DNA of 64,000 bases from Ascarosepion bandense. Taxonomy: Eukaryota > Mollusca > Cephalopoda > Sepiida > Sepiidae. The stretch covers positions 372,001-436,000 of the forward strand of contig JBBBDQ010001028.1 in assembly GCA_037127315.1 (NCBI GenBank), written 5' to 3'. Under the pieces are notes generated by a model. The model did no database searches and was not told where the DNA came from. It saw nothing but the letters and a program-made list of their open reading frames with translations. Below are positions 50,286 through 62,028 of this stretch, one piece after another; positions within the stretch are counted from its first letter, which is position 1, and every line of letters starts with the position of its first letter. The position numbers were made by a program, and so were the translations under genes.

Positions 50286-51140
50286 TCAGTGAGTTTTCAA
50301 GAAAGCGGGGAGTGTTTCTGGTGTAAGTTTTGATAATTTACTGAGTAGGAGTTTGCAAGAATGGCATTCTTGTTTTTCAAAGTTGTTTGGTTTTGGTTTA
50401 GTAACTGATGCATATGATTTAGTGGGGAATAAGCCAGTTGCTTTGACTATCTTTCTAGCTTCAGAGAAGGATATATTACGTGTAAACTTGATAGTGTTGA
50501 TCTCTTTTTCTTTTTTCCAGATTAGACATTGTTTGGAGTCTGATGGGTGATCTTCAAGACAACACATTTTGCTTTTTTGTTACATTCTTGCCCATGGTGG
50601 TCAGAGTCTATTTCTCTGCATCTTCTGCATGTTGGAAGTCTCATGCACCTGTCCTTATGGTGTTCAAAAAGTTGACAATTGAAGCACCGTAGAGGGCTTG
50701 GGATGTACTGGTTGACCTTTTCAATTGTAAATCCTATTTTTAATTCCTTCGGGACTTTGGGGAGGTTCAAAGTGAATTTATATGTGTTTGTTTTGATGAC
50801 ATCTGTTCCTTTTCTAATTTGAATATATCGTACATCTATTACACCTTGTGTTTTTAGCCGAGTCTTAATTTCTTCGATAGTGCAGAGTGAAACCTCAATG
50901 CTTCTGACTACACCTCTAGATTTGTTCAGCGTGTTGTGTGGATATGCTTTTATCTTTATTTCAGAAAAGGTTTTCATTTTTAGAAGTGCATCAGAATATG
51001 ATTTTTTTTCTACTTGGACAAGTAGCATACCATCTTTAAGCTTCTTTACTATCTTTGGTACTATAGCACCAGAAAGTACTTTTTCAATAACAAATGGGGA
51101 TATCTTTATTAATTTTCTTCTAACGACTCCAAAACAATAA
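50286..51140 (-). pseudogene. ORF1 (gag-like) of LINE copy B
   Basis: The frame at 50522-51028 carries an RNA-recognition-like stretch and then PSPLRCFNCQLFEHHKDRC, a CX2CX4HX4C knuckle, followed by CRRCREIDSDHHGQEC. A second frame (50286-50567) starts CCLEDHPSDSKQC and continues KEKEINTIK and SFSEARKIV. The split means at least one frameshift. The protein would bind element RNA. Confidence 0.85.
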
Positions 51141-51889
51141 ACTGAGGAAATTGTTTTGTAATAATAAACTCACTTTCTGAGTCTGACGGAGATTCTATAT
51201 GAGGGTGTTTGGAATATTTATTAGACATACTATATATTATTCATTGGAGGGTTATCCCCACCCACCAAACCAGACTGGAACCCGTGAACGGGATCTGTCA
51301 AGTGGGGGACCCATTCGCCCTGACAGATCAGGGACTTCCCCTCTAATATACTTGACGGTGCGAGAGACCCGGAACACCTGTCTCCTCCTCCTGTGCACCG
51401 CCCCATAATGTAGGTGCACAGTTGGATGGCTTGCAGCCATGTCTGGGCCTATGTATCTTGCACTGTCGATTGACCCTTAGCCAGCGCCTTCTAATATCTA
51501 TTCATAGAAAGCTGGTAGTAGTTTTCTTATATATAACTTTCCATGGTCTGGTAGTTATTTGGTGGGGGGTATGTATGGTAGGATACATCAGTCTTGGTAG
51601 AAAATATTTTTGGAGGGTATGTTTGGGAGTAGATGTTAGAGCTTGACCTGACCAGCTGGTTGATCAGATCTGGCCTTTCCAACCGCCTGTCTAGCCCGGG
51701 TAAGGGCCGAAGTGATGTGTTGCAGGACCATGACCTCTTTGCACTCGGGCCATGGCCTGCTCAATCACCAGGATCCCAACTCCAGACAACACGGGTCGCC
51801 ACTCACGGCCAACAGGTGGCCCCATTGAGAGACTTTTACTCTCTGCAGGGGGGCAGTTAGCGTATTCTGATGCCCCGCCAACAGGGCAA

Positions 51890-52440
51890 AGAGTTGATTA
51901 TGGCAGCCACAATTCTGAGCAATTCTGCCAATGATCAGCAGAGCAATATCAACTGTCACAGATATGGTGGTGCTAATCATTTGGCTAAATGTGGTCAAGT
52001 TGACAAGCTGGACAAAGTGTGAGCTGGCAACAAAAAGCCATATGTTGCTATTGCTGGACCATATATCACAGAAATGTCCAGGGAAGCAGACCAAGGGAAC
52101 AGACATTGATGATCATTAGAGCAAAGTAATGCTGGTCATAAACTTGAAAGTATGTGGATGTGGAGACAATGGCAGAAAGTTGCCATGCTTGGGTGTCAGG
52201 AGCAATGCAACTGGTGTACAACAACTTTCAGAAAAGAACAAATTACTGGACTTGTTAGCCCACAATCAGTCTTGGTGGATGGAATGGGCTGTGGTTTACA
52301 AGGCAGTATCATTCTTGTTACCTACTGTATCTTTACCCTTTACCTACTACCCCCAGAGTTGGTGAGAGAGTAATTGGTTAGGAGTTTTCTCCAATCACAA
52401 CATGCACTTTGCTTACATTTCACCAAGTAATAAAAATAGA
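51890..52440 (+). pseudogene. Gag-like pseudogene, right half, plus repeated end
   Basis: After the second target-site copy the gag frame continues (ATGGCAGCC...) into a zinc knuckle whose second Cys is Tyr: CHRYGGANHLAKC. The frame breaks at a stop near 52020, then shows fragments up to about 52280. The stretch 52280-52435 (GGCTGTGGTTTACAAGGCAGT...) resembles 45515-45640 before the gag start, as terminal repeats of one element would. Function lost. Confidence 0.65.
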
Positions 52441-52597
52441 CTTTTTAATAACTAAATGCCCTAGTTTCATATATTATCTAGGATAGAAATTGCTGAGAGA
52501 GAGTAGCCTTTGATTATAATCACTAATAATATCATCAGTTATTGCCATCCAAATGAATTCCAAACACTTAAAATTAAAAAAAAAATTTTTTTCTACT

Positions 52598-53484
52598 TGT
52601 AACACCCCAACGGACGGTCCAAACAATTTCTCCAGCGGCTGTTCTCTACGCTGTGATGTTTGCCGAAAGTTTGTTGAAAAAGTCGGAGCCTCAAGCTGGG
52701 GGTACAAGATTAAACTATAAGGAAAGAAATTCCACAACTTGGATGAGTTGAAACGATGCTTTATTTCGTTTAGAGTTAGCCTTTTTGGTTGGGGCAGGTG
52801 AATGTGATACACAGCTCTAACTCTAATTAATGGAGATCAAATCCGAACTGACCGAAACAAGATGAACAGAGGTTCTACTTCAAGCACACGCCCGGCGGAA
52901 CTAACTCAACTCAATTGATTCGCTTCAGAAAAATCACTGGTATTTATTTAAAATTAATCCGGAAATCCTTTAGACCAGTGGGTGATAAGCATTGGCGACT
53001 GTAAGTCCGAAATTTCAGGGTACTTCAATTTTCCTTCTTTTGATGTGTAAACATCCTGCAGACACCTAGTCTGTACTTAGCCTTAGTATTTTTTCCAGGA
53101 TTTTTTTTATCTTTTTATCTTAATAAAGCTTCCACCAGAAAATCCTTAATGTGTGGTCAAGATACAGTAAAAGACAGCCTTTGACCTGGTCATTCAAAAC
53201 CCTATTTCCTGAACTTTATCTCTTATCACATTAAATCACTGAGTCAAACATTTACCGGAAGACTGGTAGGATTTAAAACAGTAATCTGATACCCTTTTCT
53301 CTTCCACAATTTTCCTCATAAAAGAAAAAGCGTTTATTTATTTTTCTCTTCTTTTTCACTTTTGTTAAATGAAACATGTTTTTAATCTATTTTCTATTCT
53401 TAACCATTTTTTATTTTAATCTATTATAATAAAATACATATTTTACAAAGCACCTTAATATACGCCTAGTTATCGTGTCACACA
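52598..53484 (-). mobile_element. Probable solo LTR, 887 bp
   Basis: On the minus strand it starts TGTGTGACACGATAACTAGG and ends GGGGTGTTACA, with 5-bp flanks AGAAG and AGTAG (one mismatch). It is GC-richer than its surroundings and has a polyadenylation hexamer AATAAA at about 52762. No internal retroelement region lies on either side, so it would be the product of LTR-LTR recombination. The lack of a second copy in the window makes this an inference. Confidence 0.5.
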
Positions 53485-53489
53485 CTTCT

Positions 53490-55305
53490 TACAAAGTTCA
53501 ATGTATTTTTATAATGTAAAATGATTTATAAAATAAAAGTAAATTCATAATACAAAAGTATTCCAATGTTTATTTCCTTTGCTTGATTTTATCAATCAGC
53601 TATTTAAAAGACCTTACCCCCAAATTATCTTAAGTGAGTGTGTATGTATGTATATATGTGTATATATGCATAGAAATTGCCTTAGAGTGCAATTCTGTTG
53701 GTTCCTCTACCCTCTTCAGGCTTATTTAAGGTGGATTCTTATTAGCAAGTGTTCTTATGTGGGATGGTTTTATGATATGACTGAGCAAAGTCAAATAGCT
53801 AAAAGAGTATACCAATTCAGAAATTTTATCATTTAGTCGTAACAAAATTAGTTATTTTAGTAACTCTTTGTGGTCTCAAACTCTATAGGCAACAAAATCA
53901 ACAAAATGTACAAAAAACTACAAATATTAAAAAAAAGTTCAAAACCTAAAATCAATGACTAAGAAAAAAAAAAAAATTACAAATTCATAGAACATCGATA
54001 TGATTATAGATATTGGTCTCTTTTTAAATTAAAGACATGATGAAAAATAAGGTCAGATGTATGCTTTAGATATCTCATCAGACAGAAACTTATGTTTTCA
54101 TTAGGATCTACCAAAAATGCAAACATCAGTGAATAGAGTATTGTGTGTATGATACATTAGAAAGATACCTAAGGAAATAGCTATACTTGTATTAAATGAG
54201 GGAAAACACTATACATAAATTACTTGTGAGATTAAAAAATAAATTCATGGCTAGCATAGCAGCTAAGCATTTACCAAAAAAAAAAAAAAAAAGAGCCAAA
54301 AGTTCTATCATATGACAGTAGAGCTGTTTATAATAGAAACGAGAAAAAACTTACACATATCAATGAACCAATAATAGTTAACAGCCAATATCTTAGTGGT
54401 GCTATTTCATAAACTATGCTATATTAAAGTTTTCTAACTGAAAGAAAACTGATTTTTAAAAAAATAGAAATAGGGAAACAATAAAAATGAAAGAAAATGC
54501 TTTAAAGCTGATTCCAAAAGTACCCTTTAATGAATAGCTAAGTTTGTAAAAAAATTAACTTGTTCATGTTTACAAAGAACATTTCATACGCTTTCAAATT
54601 TATAAAATAAATTCAGTGTTGTTAAAGATTATCTAACATACTGCAATAAGAGGGAAGTCATCTAGGTAGTCCTGAATAAAGTAGTCAAATCTAGTGTAAC
54701 AAGCACGACAGCCTCCAAGATGCCGTTAACCAAATAATACAAGGCTGTAAAGAATTGGCTGTTGTGAAAAAGCTTCTAAATATTCATTTTCAGACTAATT
54801 AATTGTAATAAAAGAATTTTATGAATAATCACAGTTGAATTTACTTTCAGGAAAGTTATTGAACAAATAAAAAATAGAATGAATAATACCGGCAATAGAA
54901 TGAGGATCTGGATGTTGTTATTCTTAATGTGTTCAATACTTTATAGATCTTTATAGATATTAAATTATGCAGTATCTGAAGTAAATTTGACACCATCATC
55001 CCTAGTCAGAATTCAATGTATCAAATTTTTATAAAATGACTATTTTATATACTGATCAATAGAAACAAAAGATAAATCTATGTCAACATGGATATGAAAA
55101 TTGGCTTAGTAGTTTCCAACTTCAAAGACATACAAATATTTCTTTTCATTATATTTGATTTTTTCTGATAGAACTATTTAATAAGTGATTTGTTTTCTCT
55201 GTTTTACTTGTTTTCTTTGATCTAGTGGATAATAAAAAACATTTAATGATCAGGTTTTGGTGAAGGTTTGCTAAAAAGATAACAAAGATAGACTTTCAAC
55301 ATTTA

Positions 55306-55310
<5 letters not shown>
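53490..55310. other. Non-coding sequence, nothing recognised
   Basis: AT-rich. The segment 54640-54735 is GC-richer, with a short open reading on the minus strand before GTATGT, but I could not place it in any family or in the GTPase. Confidence 0.45.

Positions 55311-55311
<1 letters not shown>

Positions 55312-55343
<32 letters not shown>
55312..55343. repeat. (TG)n microsatellite
   Basis: About 15 TG units. Confidence 0.95.
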
Positions 55344-55346
<3 letters not shown>

Positions 55347-55452
55347 TAATGTCAAATTAAATTATTTTTTGTATGTGTTTGGGTATATCATTTATTGAAG
55401 TTTATTTAATTTCTTTTTCTTCTGGTATATAAAAATGTATATATCATATATC

Positions 55453-56149
55453 CAGGGTGTGATTAGTAAACTGTTGCCATCTTATAATTTCAGACATGCG
55501 CTGTTTTTCATTTTGTCAACTGCACAATATGATAGAATTGGGGGGCACCATCTATGAGAAAAAGAGCAACATGACATGATTCACTTTGCCAGAAATTTGG
55601 AAATGGCAAGCTGTACTGCTTGGCATTCACAACAATATGAACAATTCAGAGTGCATAGACTTCAGAAAAAGTTGGAGTCTAATGGTGATTACGAAGGTAT
55701 AGAAGCTCTGCTCATTCTGATAAGAAAAAGGACTTCCAAATTTGTTGGTGAGGGCCTCAGACTCAACATGGAGGCCTACATCAATTGCTATGAAGTAGAA
55801 GTGCTGCCCTGGGTCAAGATGGCTGCTGGAAGATTATGTTTGAGAGGACTGAACCATGCCACACAAGTAGGAAAACCCAAAATTCCTTGTAAGACCAAAG
55901 ATGAACTGAAGGTGAAGATCATGGTAGCATTCACCAACTTAAACAAGGAGACCATACAGAAGAGTTGCAAGAGATACTGAAGTTGCCTGGAAGGCATGAT
56001 TGAAGCCAATGATGATTTTATTGAATAAATTTATTCTTTAGTATTTCAAGATATTTTTGTATAATTTTGCTAAATATATACGTTAAAATGAAATATCAAT
56101 GTTATTCTTAATTTTGCATAATGTAGACGACAATTTATATATCGCACCA
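55453..56149 (+). mobile_element. Mariner-type transposon relic, internally deleted
   Basis: The left end CAGGGTGTGATTAGTAAACTGTTG resembles that of 39940-40738; the right end GACAATTTATATATCGCACCAC is a degenerate complement. The frame at 55576-55980 has LNMEAYINCYEVEVLPWVK, then TKDELKVKIMVAFTNLNKET and SCKRY. The middle of the transposase, with the second catalytic Asp, is missing between GRLCLRGLN and KIPCKTKDEL. Confidence 0.85.
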
Positions 56150-56468
56150 CACACACACAAAAACAAACAAATAAAAACAACAGTAAATGAGACACTGGTT
56201 AGACCAGCAGACAGTTGTTGAAAAAAAAGTGCTCAATGCTCAACAAAAGTATTGTATATGCAGAGCCTACAATATGACACACAAACACACTAGCATACTC
56301 TACTTCTTTTGAAGCTAATTCTATGTTTGCATCATCCACAAAAAAATAGTATATGTACTGCTAGCCCTGGCTACACTGTTGACCAAACATACATTTACTT
56401 TAATCAAAACTCAAAAAGTACAGCTGTATTTAAATTAACATGACTTTGATAAAACTTGTTTTCCTTAA

Positions 56469-56557
56469 CTGTCAGTCAGTCAGTTGAGTGCCATACATGA
56501 TACACGTTTGGGCGATCATGTCTCAACAGAGACATGACTGACTGGGCAAAAATACAA
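56469..56557 (-). mobile_element. tRNA-derived SINE, 3' end only
   Basis: CAGTCAGTCAGTTGAGTGCCATACATG...GATCATGTCTC... matches the tail region of 35521-35793 in reverse. Confidence 0.7.
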
Positions 56558-56591
56558 ACATAGTGCATTATGCATCTTTTCCACTGTTTAG

Positions 56592-56593
<2 letters not shown>

Positions 56594-56635
<42 letters not shown>

Positions 56636-56645
56636 CACACACACA
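56594..56645. repeat. (TA)n with (CA)n microsatellite
   Basis: About 18 TA units, then a few CA units. Confidence 0.95.
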
Positions 56646-57266
56646 CTATTTTTTAATATTCTACTACTTAATTTGGTCTAGTGACTAACAAATGACTCTA
56701 AGATGGTTTCTTAAAAATATTAAGTGATGACCATCTTTCCTCATTGTTTAGCACATTATTGCAGCAGTGTTTGTTAAAAAGCCTACTGCCAAGCATCATG
56801 TCCATAGCTAAAGGACTATGCTTGTCATAACTCTTTCTCATAAATGCCTGCCTTCTTTTATGCACACCTTTTCTTTTACCCACACTCTTGGTAGTCTCTA
56901 ATTCAGTACAGGTAGGTTGGTACTTTGTTTTGCGTGTAGGTGGTATGCATGATTCAATCCAGAGACCTTGGAATTTATGACTGAATACTTGTTTGCCAGT
57001 GAACTAGGCCTGTAAGAACTGAATTGATTTCTTGAATCAATATCTGCAAAATAAATAATGTCTATACTGATAAACTGTTCAAAGCAAAAAGAGGAAGCAG
57101 TAACTTCTCTTATAGGCAAGCAGACAAGGATTAAAACAATAAAAATAGAAAAAATGTACACACAGCCAGTAAAATACTAACCCCATATTGGTAGTTAGAA
57201 TTTGTGCAGATAATATAAAATTGTAAAATCACCTGCCCTGCAGTTTTAATTCATGTTATTATAAAA

Positions 57267-57746
57267 GACTAGCAGTATAGCCTGGCGTTGCTCGGGTGTA
57301 ATGGAACCTTTAAAACTAATCCATGGTCTTGGAGCTCAGACTCTTTGGATGTTGGCATGAAAGTCTAAAAAGCAATAGTTGTTTCCAGTTAAAGCAAAAC
57401 CATAGACTGAAAGAAAAATGAAGTCAAATTTTGATTTCCTGGTATCGATATCAAAATTTTTGCACTATTGTAAGAACTGCAACCTTGAAACTTCTGAATA
57501 TCCTTTCTTATGGCTTTGTCTATAAGTGTATCAAATTTGATTAAAATCGGACCACTCCTTCTATAACCCGATTTTTTCGATTATCGATATTTATCGGGGG
57601 TACCTCGACACAAAACCTAGCTAAGAACACTCACAGACACTTATAGTACAACTGTGTAAATTTTCAAGAAAATCGGTTCAGCCGTTTCGGAGTCTATAGG
57701 TAAGGGATACACACACACAAAGTTCCATTTATAAATAAGTTTAGAT
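57267..57746 (+). mobile_element. Interspersed repeat of the CCTGGCGTTGCTCGGG type
   Basis: It starts ACTAGCAGTATAGCCTGGCGTTGCTCGGG and ends with AAAATCGGTTCAGCCGTTTCGGAG, ACACACACA and a TTATAAATAAG joint. This pattern (ACTAGC, GGCGTTGCTCGGG, AATCGG..AGCCGTTT) is common in many animal genomes as tails of RTE-like LINEs or related retroposons (recalled knowledge). No coding part remains. Confidence 0.65.
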
Positions 57747-58526
57747 AAAATATAGTAAAGCAGTAGCGTTGCTTCTTCATAAACAAAAGTCAAAAAAGCA
57801 TTTTTATCCAAATATAATGGAATTGAAGATTACAGAGACAGAACTTTATTCCGAAGAAATTAAACGTCCTTTCAAAACCAAGATTAAAGATTTATTTCCC
57901 TAAAATTCCAGGTGGTATTTTCCTGGTATTAAAATGCATAACAGACTTATTTAAACTTGTAGGAACTCAAAGACATACAGGGAAGGAAAGAGAAAAAAAT
58001 ACAAGCTTCCCATAACTACATACCGAAAGATTTCAGTTATTTCTAACTATTATGAATATTTTCTTAACACAGAATGTTTCCTTATAAGGGAATGGCTAAT
58101 ATTATGATTTGATAATTAAGGATAAATATTACAAAAGACTATAAAAGTTTCAAGTTTAAACCAATAGGCAAGGAGATTTTGATGACATGAGTAGTAATTA
58201 AATGACTGATTCTCTAATACTATAGAGTTAAATCAGCCATACTTTTCAACAATTCAAGCTGACTGTATTCAGTCTAATCATGTATAAATATTCAAAGCAA
58301 TAAAATACAAAGTTAATTTGAGCCACATTTACTGAATGGCACTCCTCATGTGATCACAAGATCACATAATACTAAACTCCCTGACCTCAGGTTGCCATAT
58401 CAGATAAAAAAAGTATAATCAGTTGAGGCTATTAAGGCACTTCTTAGACAAAGTTAACTACGTTGATCTTAAGAACTTACTTGCTAGTCTACATAAGATT
58501 TTTTATTATAAGAAAAAGCAACAGAT

Positions 58527-59005
58527 TTTTTTTTTTTAATCATATCACCCCAAGCAAGGCAGTCCACTGCCACTTTAGCGCAGGGGGTTACATAGAGCGA
58601 TTGGGTATAGGAAATGTCAGAGGGAGGGTGATAGACAAGTTAAGAGGTACGTAGGGAGAGTGTTGGAGGGAATGGGTGCGAGTTAGTGTGTTAGGAGGTG
58701 TCTATTGACCTTACATTTAAACTCCTGGAAGTTGTAGCTGTCGGGGAAGCAATCATGCGGAAAGGAATTCCACAGGCAGGAAGTGCGAGAAAAGAAGCTG
58801 TTGGAGTAGAAACTGCAGTTACATTTCGTCGGTTTCACAGTAAAGAGGTGGGACCTAGTTGCCAATCTAGTATCTTGTGCAAATTCATTAGGGGGCACCA
58901 GTGATTTAAGGTCATCCAAGCAGAAGCCGTGAAAGTACTTATAGAAGAGGCACAAGGAAGCCACGTCATGCCGGTGAGAGAGTGACTGCAGGCGGTCAGT
59001 ATTTG
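58527..59005 (-). mobile_element. Non-LTR retrotransposon 3' fragment with tail
   Basis: On the minus strand the end of ORF2 (58683-58964) reads LCLFYKYFHGFCLDDLKSLV, then SFYSNSFFSRTSCLWNSFPH and FKCKVNRHLLTH, followed by a 3' UTR ending GCTTGGGGTGATATGATTA and an A tail. Same family as 23180-23985. 5'-truncated near 59005. Confidence 0.85.
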
Positions 59006-59009
59006 CTGG

Positions 59010-60115
59010 AAGAGTTTTAGAGTAATATTTTTATTATAAGTGTTTATAATAAAAACATAGTATGTCATCGTGTTTCGGTACTAGTCATCAGGCAGTGAAA
59101 TATGTTTCTATTAGGAATATAGAAATTTTAAAATTTATGAACAACACATTACCAGTATCCAGTCAATTAAGGGTAGGAGGTATAATTCAAAGGGTTGGAC
59201 TAGGTTAACCAGTAGAAAGTAAGTCAATAATGGGTAGGGAAATGAGTTAACAGGATAGAGAATTAAGATGTGAAAAGCTAAATTTTTGGGTGCCGTTATG
59301 GTTATGACACATTTAAGTGTATACAATTATATTATGACATGTCATCAATTGTATCGAATGTGCTTGTGGAATGGTTATGAATTTATTAATATTATATGTT
59401 TTTTGTCACTTAAAGGGGTGTTGTTATCAGGAATAGAAATGTATTGAAATACAATGTACACCAAAAATGTAGACAACATAACATATCAGTTAATTGAAAC
59501 AGTAATTATCAAAGGATGGGAGATTCAATATATTAATGCAAGGGGTAGGATTTTAATTATGGGATGTACTTATAGTAGAAAATAAATTAACTATATTTTA
59601 GGGTATATATAAGACGATGATGGCAGATGAAGTTACTCTGTTGCATATATTTAATTAATTTAGGGAATTTAATTATTTGAAATTTTTCATGTAAACACAG
59701 AAAACATGGCTCATGCAAAGATTTACAAGTTTACAATTTTCTAGTTATGTTTTTTTTTAATATTTTCCATTTTATGGTTGGGGTTTTATTGACTTTTAAT
59801 TGCCAATAGTATGTAGAAAGTAATGTGCTATTGTGATAGCCTTATTGTTAAAAGATAAAATGTGCTAAAAATAATGAGTTTTAAATGGATTTTGGTACTC
59901 ACAATGTAAAAATTTTTTACTGTTGGATTTTCTATGGTAGAAATAGTGCATTAATAGTACCAAATATAAGTTACTTTTTGGAAATTTACTATTTTTACCA
60001 TAGAAAATCAATGCAATAAAAATTACTAAAAATATTAGTCTTAAGTATAAAGCACTCTGTAATCTTGAAAAGTAAATTACTATGAACAGTGAACTGTTAA
60101 CATATTTGTTTGTAC
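59010..60115. other. Non-coding sequence, nothing recognised
   Basis: AT-rich; the frame at 59135-59326 has no domain. Confidence 0.45.
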
Positions 60116-60119
60116 TACT

Positions 60120-60545
60120 ACTTAATCATTTCACTCCACACCCCTAGTGAGGCAATAAAGTTACTAAGATGCAAGGGGTGACAATGTGAAAAAAAATATA
60201 CTATTAAGGAGAAAGAGAAATAAAAAAGAGGAATTGATGTTGTATTTAAATCTTTGAAGATCAAAGTTGATTGGAAAGAGTCTTAATTTGGTACAGTTAG
60301 GTTAGTACTTTATTTTGTGTATTCCAGAAGAGTGTTCTACAAATGAGAAGTGTGAGAAAAGAAACTGTTAGCATAGAGCTTATGGTTACATCTTACCATT
60401 TCAACTGTAAATTGATGAGACCTTGCTACCAATCTACTAATGTGGTTAAATTCATCAGAACAATTATTAAAAAAATATTTATAGGAAAAGGCACAGCAAA
60501 GTTATGTTACAGCAGTGGGAAAGTGGCTGAAGCCAAGATTTCAGG
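60120..60545 (-). mobile_element. Degenerate LINE 3' fragment
   Basis: 60335-60545 parallels 58770-59000 (GAAGTGTGAGAAAAGAAACTG... against GAAGTGCGAGAAAAGAAGCTG...). The block ACTAAGATGCAAGGGG at 60161-60180 also occurs just after another copy at 24035-24055. It is older and more mutated than the other copies. Confidence 0.6.
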
Positions 60546-60636
60546 TCAAAACTAATTACAATACAAATTCTTTTGTATTTTATAAAGAATATCTATATAC
60601 GTAGTTGGAGCACCAAACCAGATGTCAGGTTTATAA

Positions 60637-60637
<1 letters not shown>

Positions 60638-60690
<53 letters not shown>
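60638..60690. repeat. (CA)n(TA)n microsatellite
   Basis: About ten CA units, then about 16 TA units. Confidence 0.95.
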
Positions 60691-60691
<1 letters not shown>

Positions 60692-60699
60692 TAGATCCA

Positions 60700-61980
60700 G
60701 AAATTGATAAATTGTTTGAAATCAAAAATTGTTATAAATCTTAATTACCCTTAATAACACAATTTAAATTAACAGCTAAAAAAAAACATTTAATACAAAT
60801 GAATTTACCTCAAGACATCTCTCACAAATTCATACATCAGAACAACATGAAGAAAATTCATTTTTCAAACTTTTTACTTGCTTCCAAAAAGTAAATTATT
60901 TTTTGTACTATCAAAATAGCTTTACTTAAGGATGGAAAAAGAATCAAAATTTACAGAAATACCCATGAGGATGAAAGCATAGAGAGACTAATAATGATGA
61001 ATTTTTCATGAATCAGAAGAAAATCCCCTACCAAAATAAAATCCTCAAGACTTCTATGATGAAGGGACAAAAGAAGACAGTTTGTAGTCATTATACACTA
61101 AAATCCCTTGAAAAAGGCCTGAACCAGCTTCTCCCTCTAGCTGTGTGAAAAAAAAAAGGAATGGAAGAGGTGAAGAATGAGAAAAGACATTGAAACAACA
61201 GAAAAACAAACTCAAAAATAAAAGCAGCACCTCCATCAAGAATGATTTTATGCAGGTGTCTTTGTAAAATTACATGAACTTCAAAATTGTTAGCAATATA
61301 AATAAAAAAAAAATTTGACAGATGCGAGAAAAGTGATTTTTTTTCAGAAGGTAAAAGGTAACTTGAAAATATAAAACTGCCCAGGAAATTAGTTATAGAC
61401 AGAAACCTTTCAGTACCCTAACAGACAATGTCCTTGAAGCAGAAGTAGATCACTTGATATCGATTAGAGAGTGTTGTTGAATTGATCAGATAGAAGTAAC
61501 ATTCACTGATGCCTGCAGGTTGAAAAAAGAAAATAGATTACTTTTACCATTAGTAAATTATTATCATTAAAAATAGTATTTGTACAAGAGAGTACTGGGT
61601 TTAAAGTAAATAGAAATTAATATTAATAGAAAAATAAGACAGAATAAATATTTTGTGCATATGTGTATAAGGTCATAAGCTAGTCTTTCAAAATATAAAC
61701 AACAAAAGAACTAAATATTGTGTATCTTGGATATAATGAGATCCACACTTACAAAAGAACAATAAAAAAATCAGAGAGTTCTGAATCTGAAATTCATGAC
61801 AAAACTGTTATACAGTCAACTGAAGGGTTTTATCCATTTTCAAATATAAAGTAATTTTAAAAAGACCAGCAGAACAAGGGCACATAATTTCAATAAAAAT
61901 AACATGAGGTTACATATATTACTATCTTGTAGCAGGGAAAAAAAGCCATTTGATAAAAACAAAAACAGCTTGAATTTACA
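60700..61980. other. Non-coding sequence, weak exon candidate only
   Basis: Besides the candidate exon discussed in the findings (60809-60861) nothing coding is supported. Confidence 0.4.
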
Positions 61981-61981
61981 A

Positions 61982-61983
<2 letters not shown>

Positions 61984-62022
<39 letters not shown>
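61984..62022. repeat. (TA)n microsatellite at a LINE tail
   Basis: About 19 TA units directly at the 3' end of the LINE at 62023-64000, where an A-rich tail is expected. Confidence 0.95.

Positions 62023-62028
<6 letters not shown>

Larger units (their letters stand above)
46123..51889 (-). mobile_element. LINE copy B, nearly full-length I-like non-LTR retrotransposon
   Basis: A 5.77-kb minus-strand element related to copy A. Order from the 5' end: leader (51140-51889), ORF1 with CCHC knuckles, AP-endonuclease, RT, RNase H and a C-terminal CX2C region. The flanks AGTGTTGATT (46113-46122) and AGAGTTGATT (51890-51899) are a 10-bp target duplication with one change. ORFs are broken by stops and frameshifts, so it is probably immobile. 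Both copies share 5' leader sequence ending TGTTGGCGGGGC on the plus-strand complement, so both are complete at the 5' end, unusual for LINEs. Confidence 0.92.

Noticed and set aside
54640..54735. Minus-strand open stretch (RFDYFIQDYLDDFPLIA) before a GTATGT donor, considered as an upstream GTPase exon
   Set aside because: No P-loop, no acceptor giving an open frame, and no match to the expected family sequence; stops occur close upstream.
57267..57746. Considered as a host gene 3' end because of its higher GC content
   Set aside because: Its start and end phrases match a widespread interspersed repeat pattern and no open frame spans it.
61054..61239. Minus-strand frame with pyrimidine tract and GEAGSG, considered as a P-loop exon
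   Set aside because: GEAGSG lacks the GK[ST] part, and the frame ends at a stop soon after.
61440..61512. Minus-strand CTGCAG acceptor followed by GISECYFYLINSTTLSNRYQ as a possible terminal exon
   Set aside because: No partner exon, no homology and no polyadenylation context beyond AT-rich chance.
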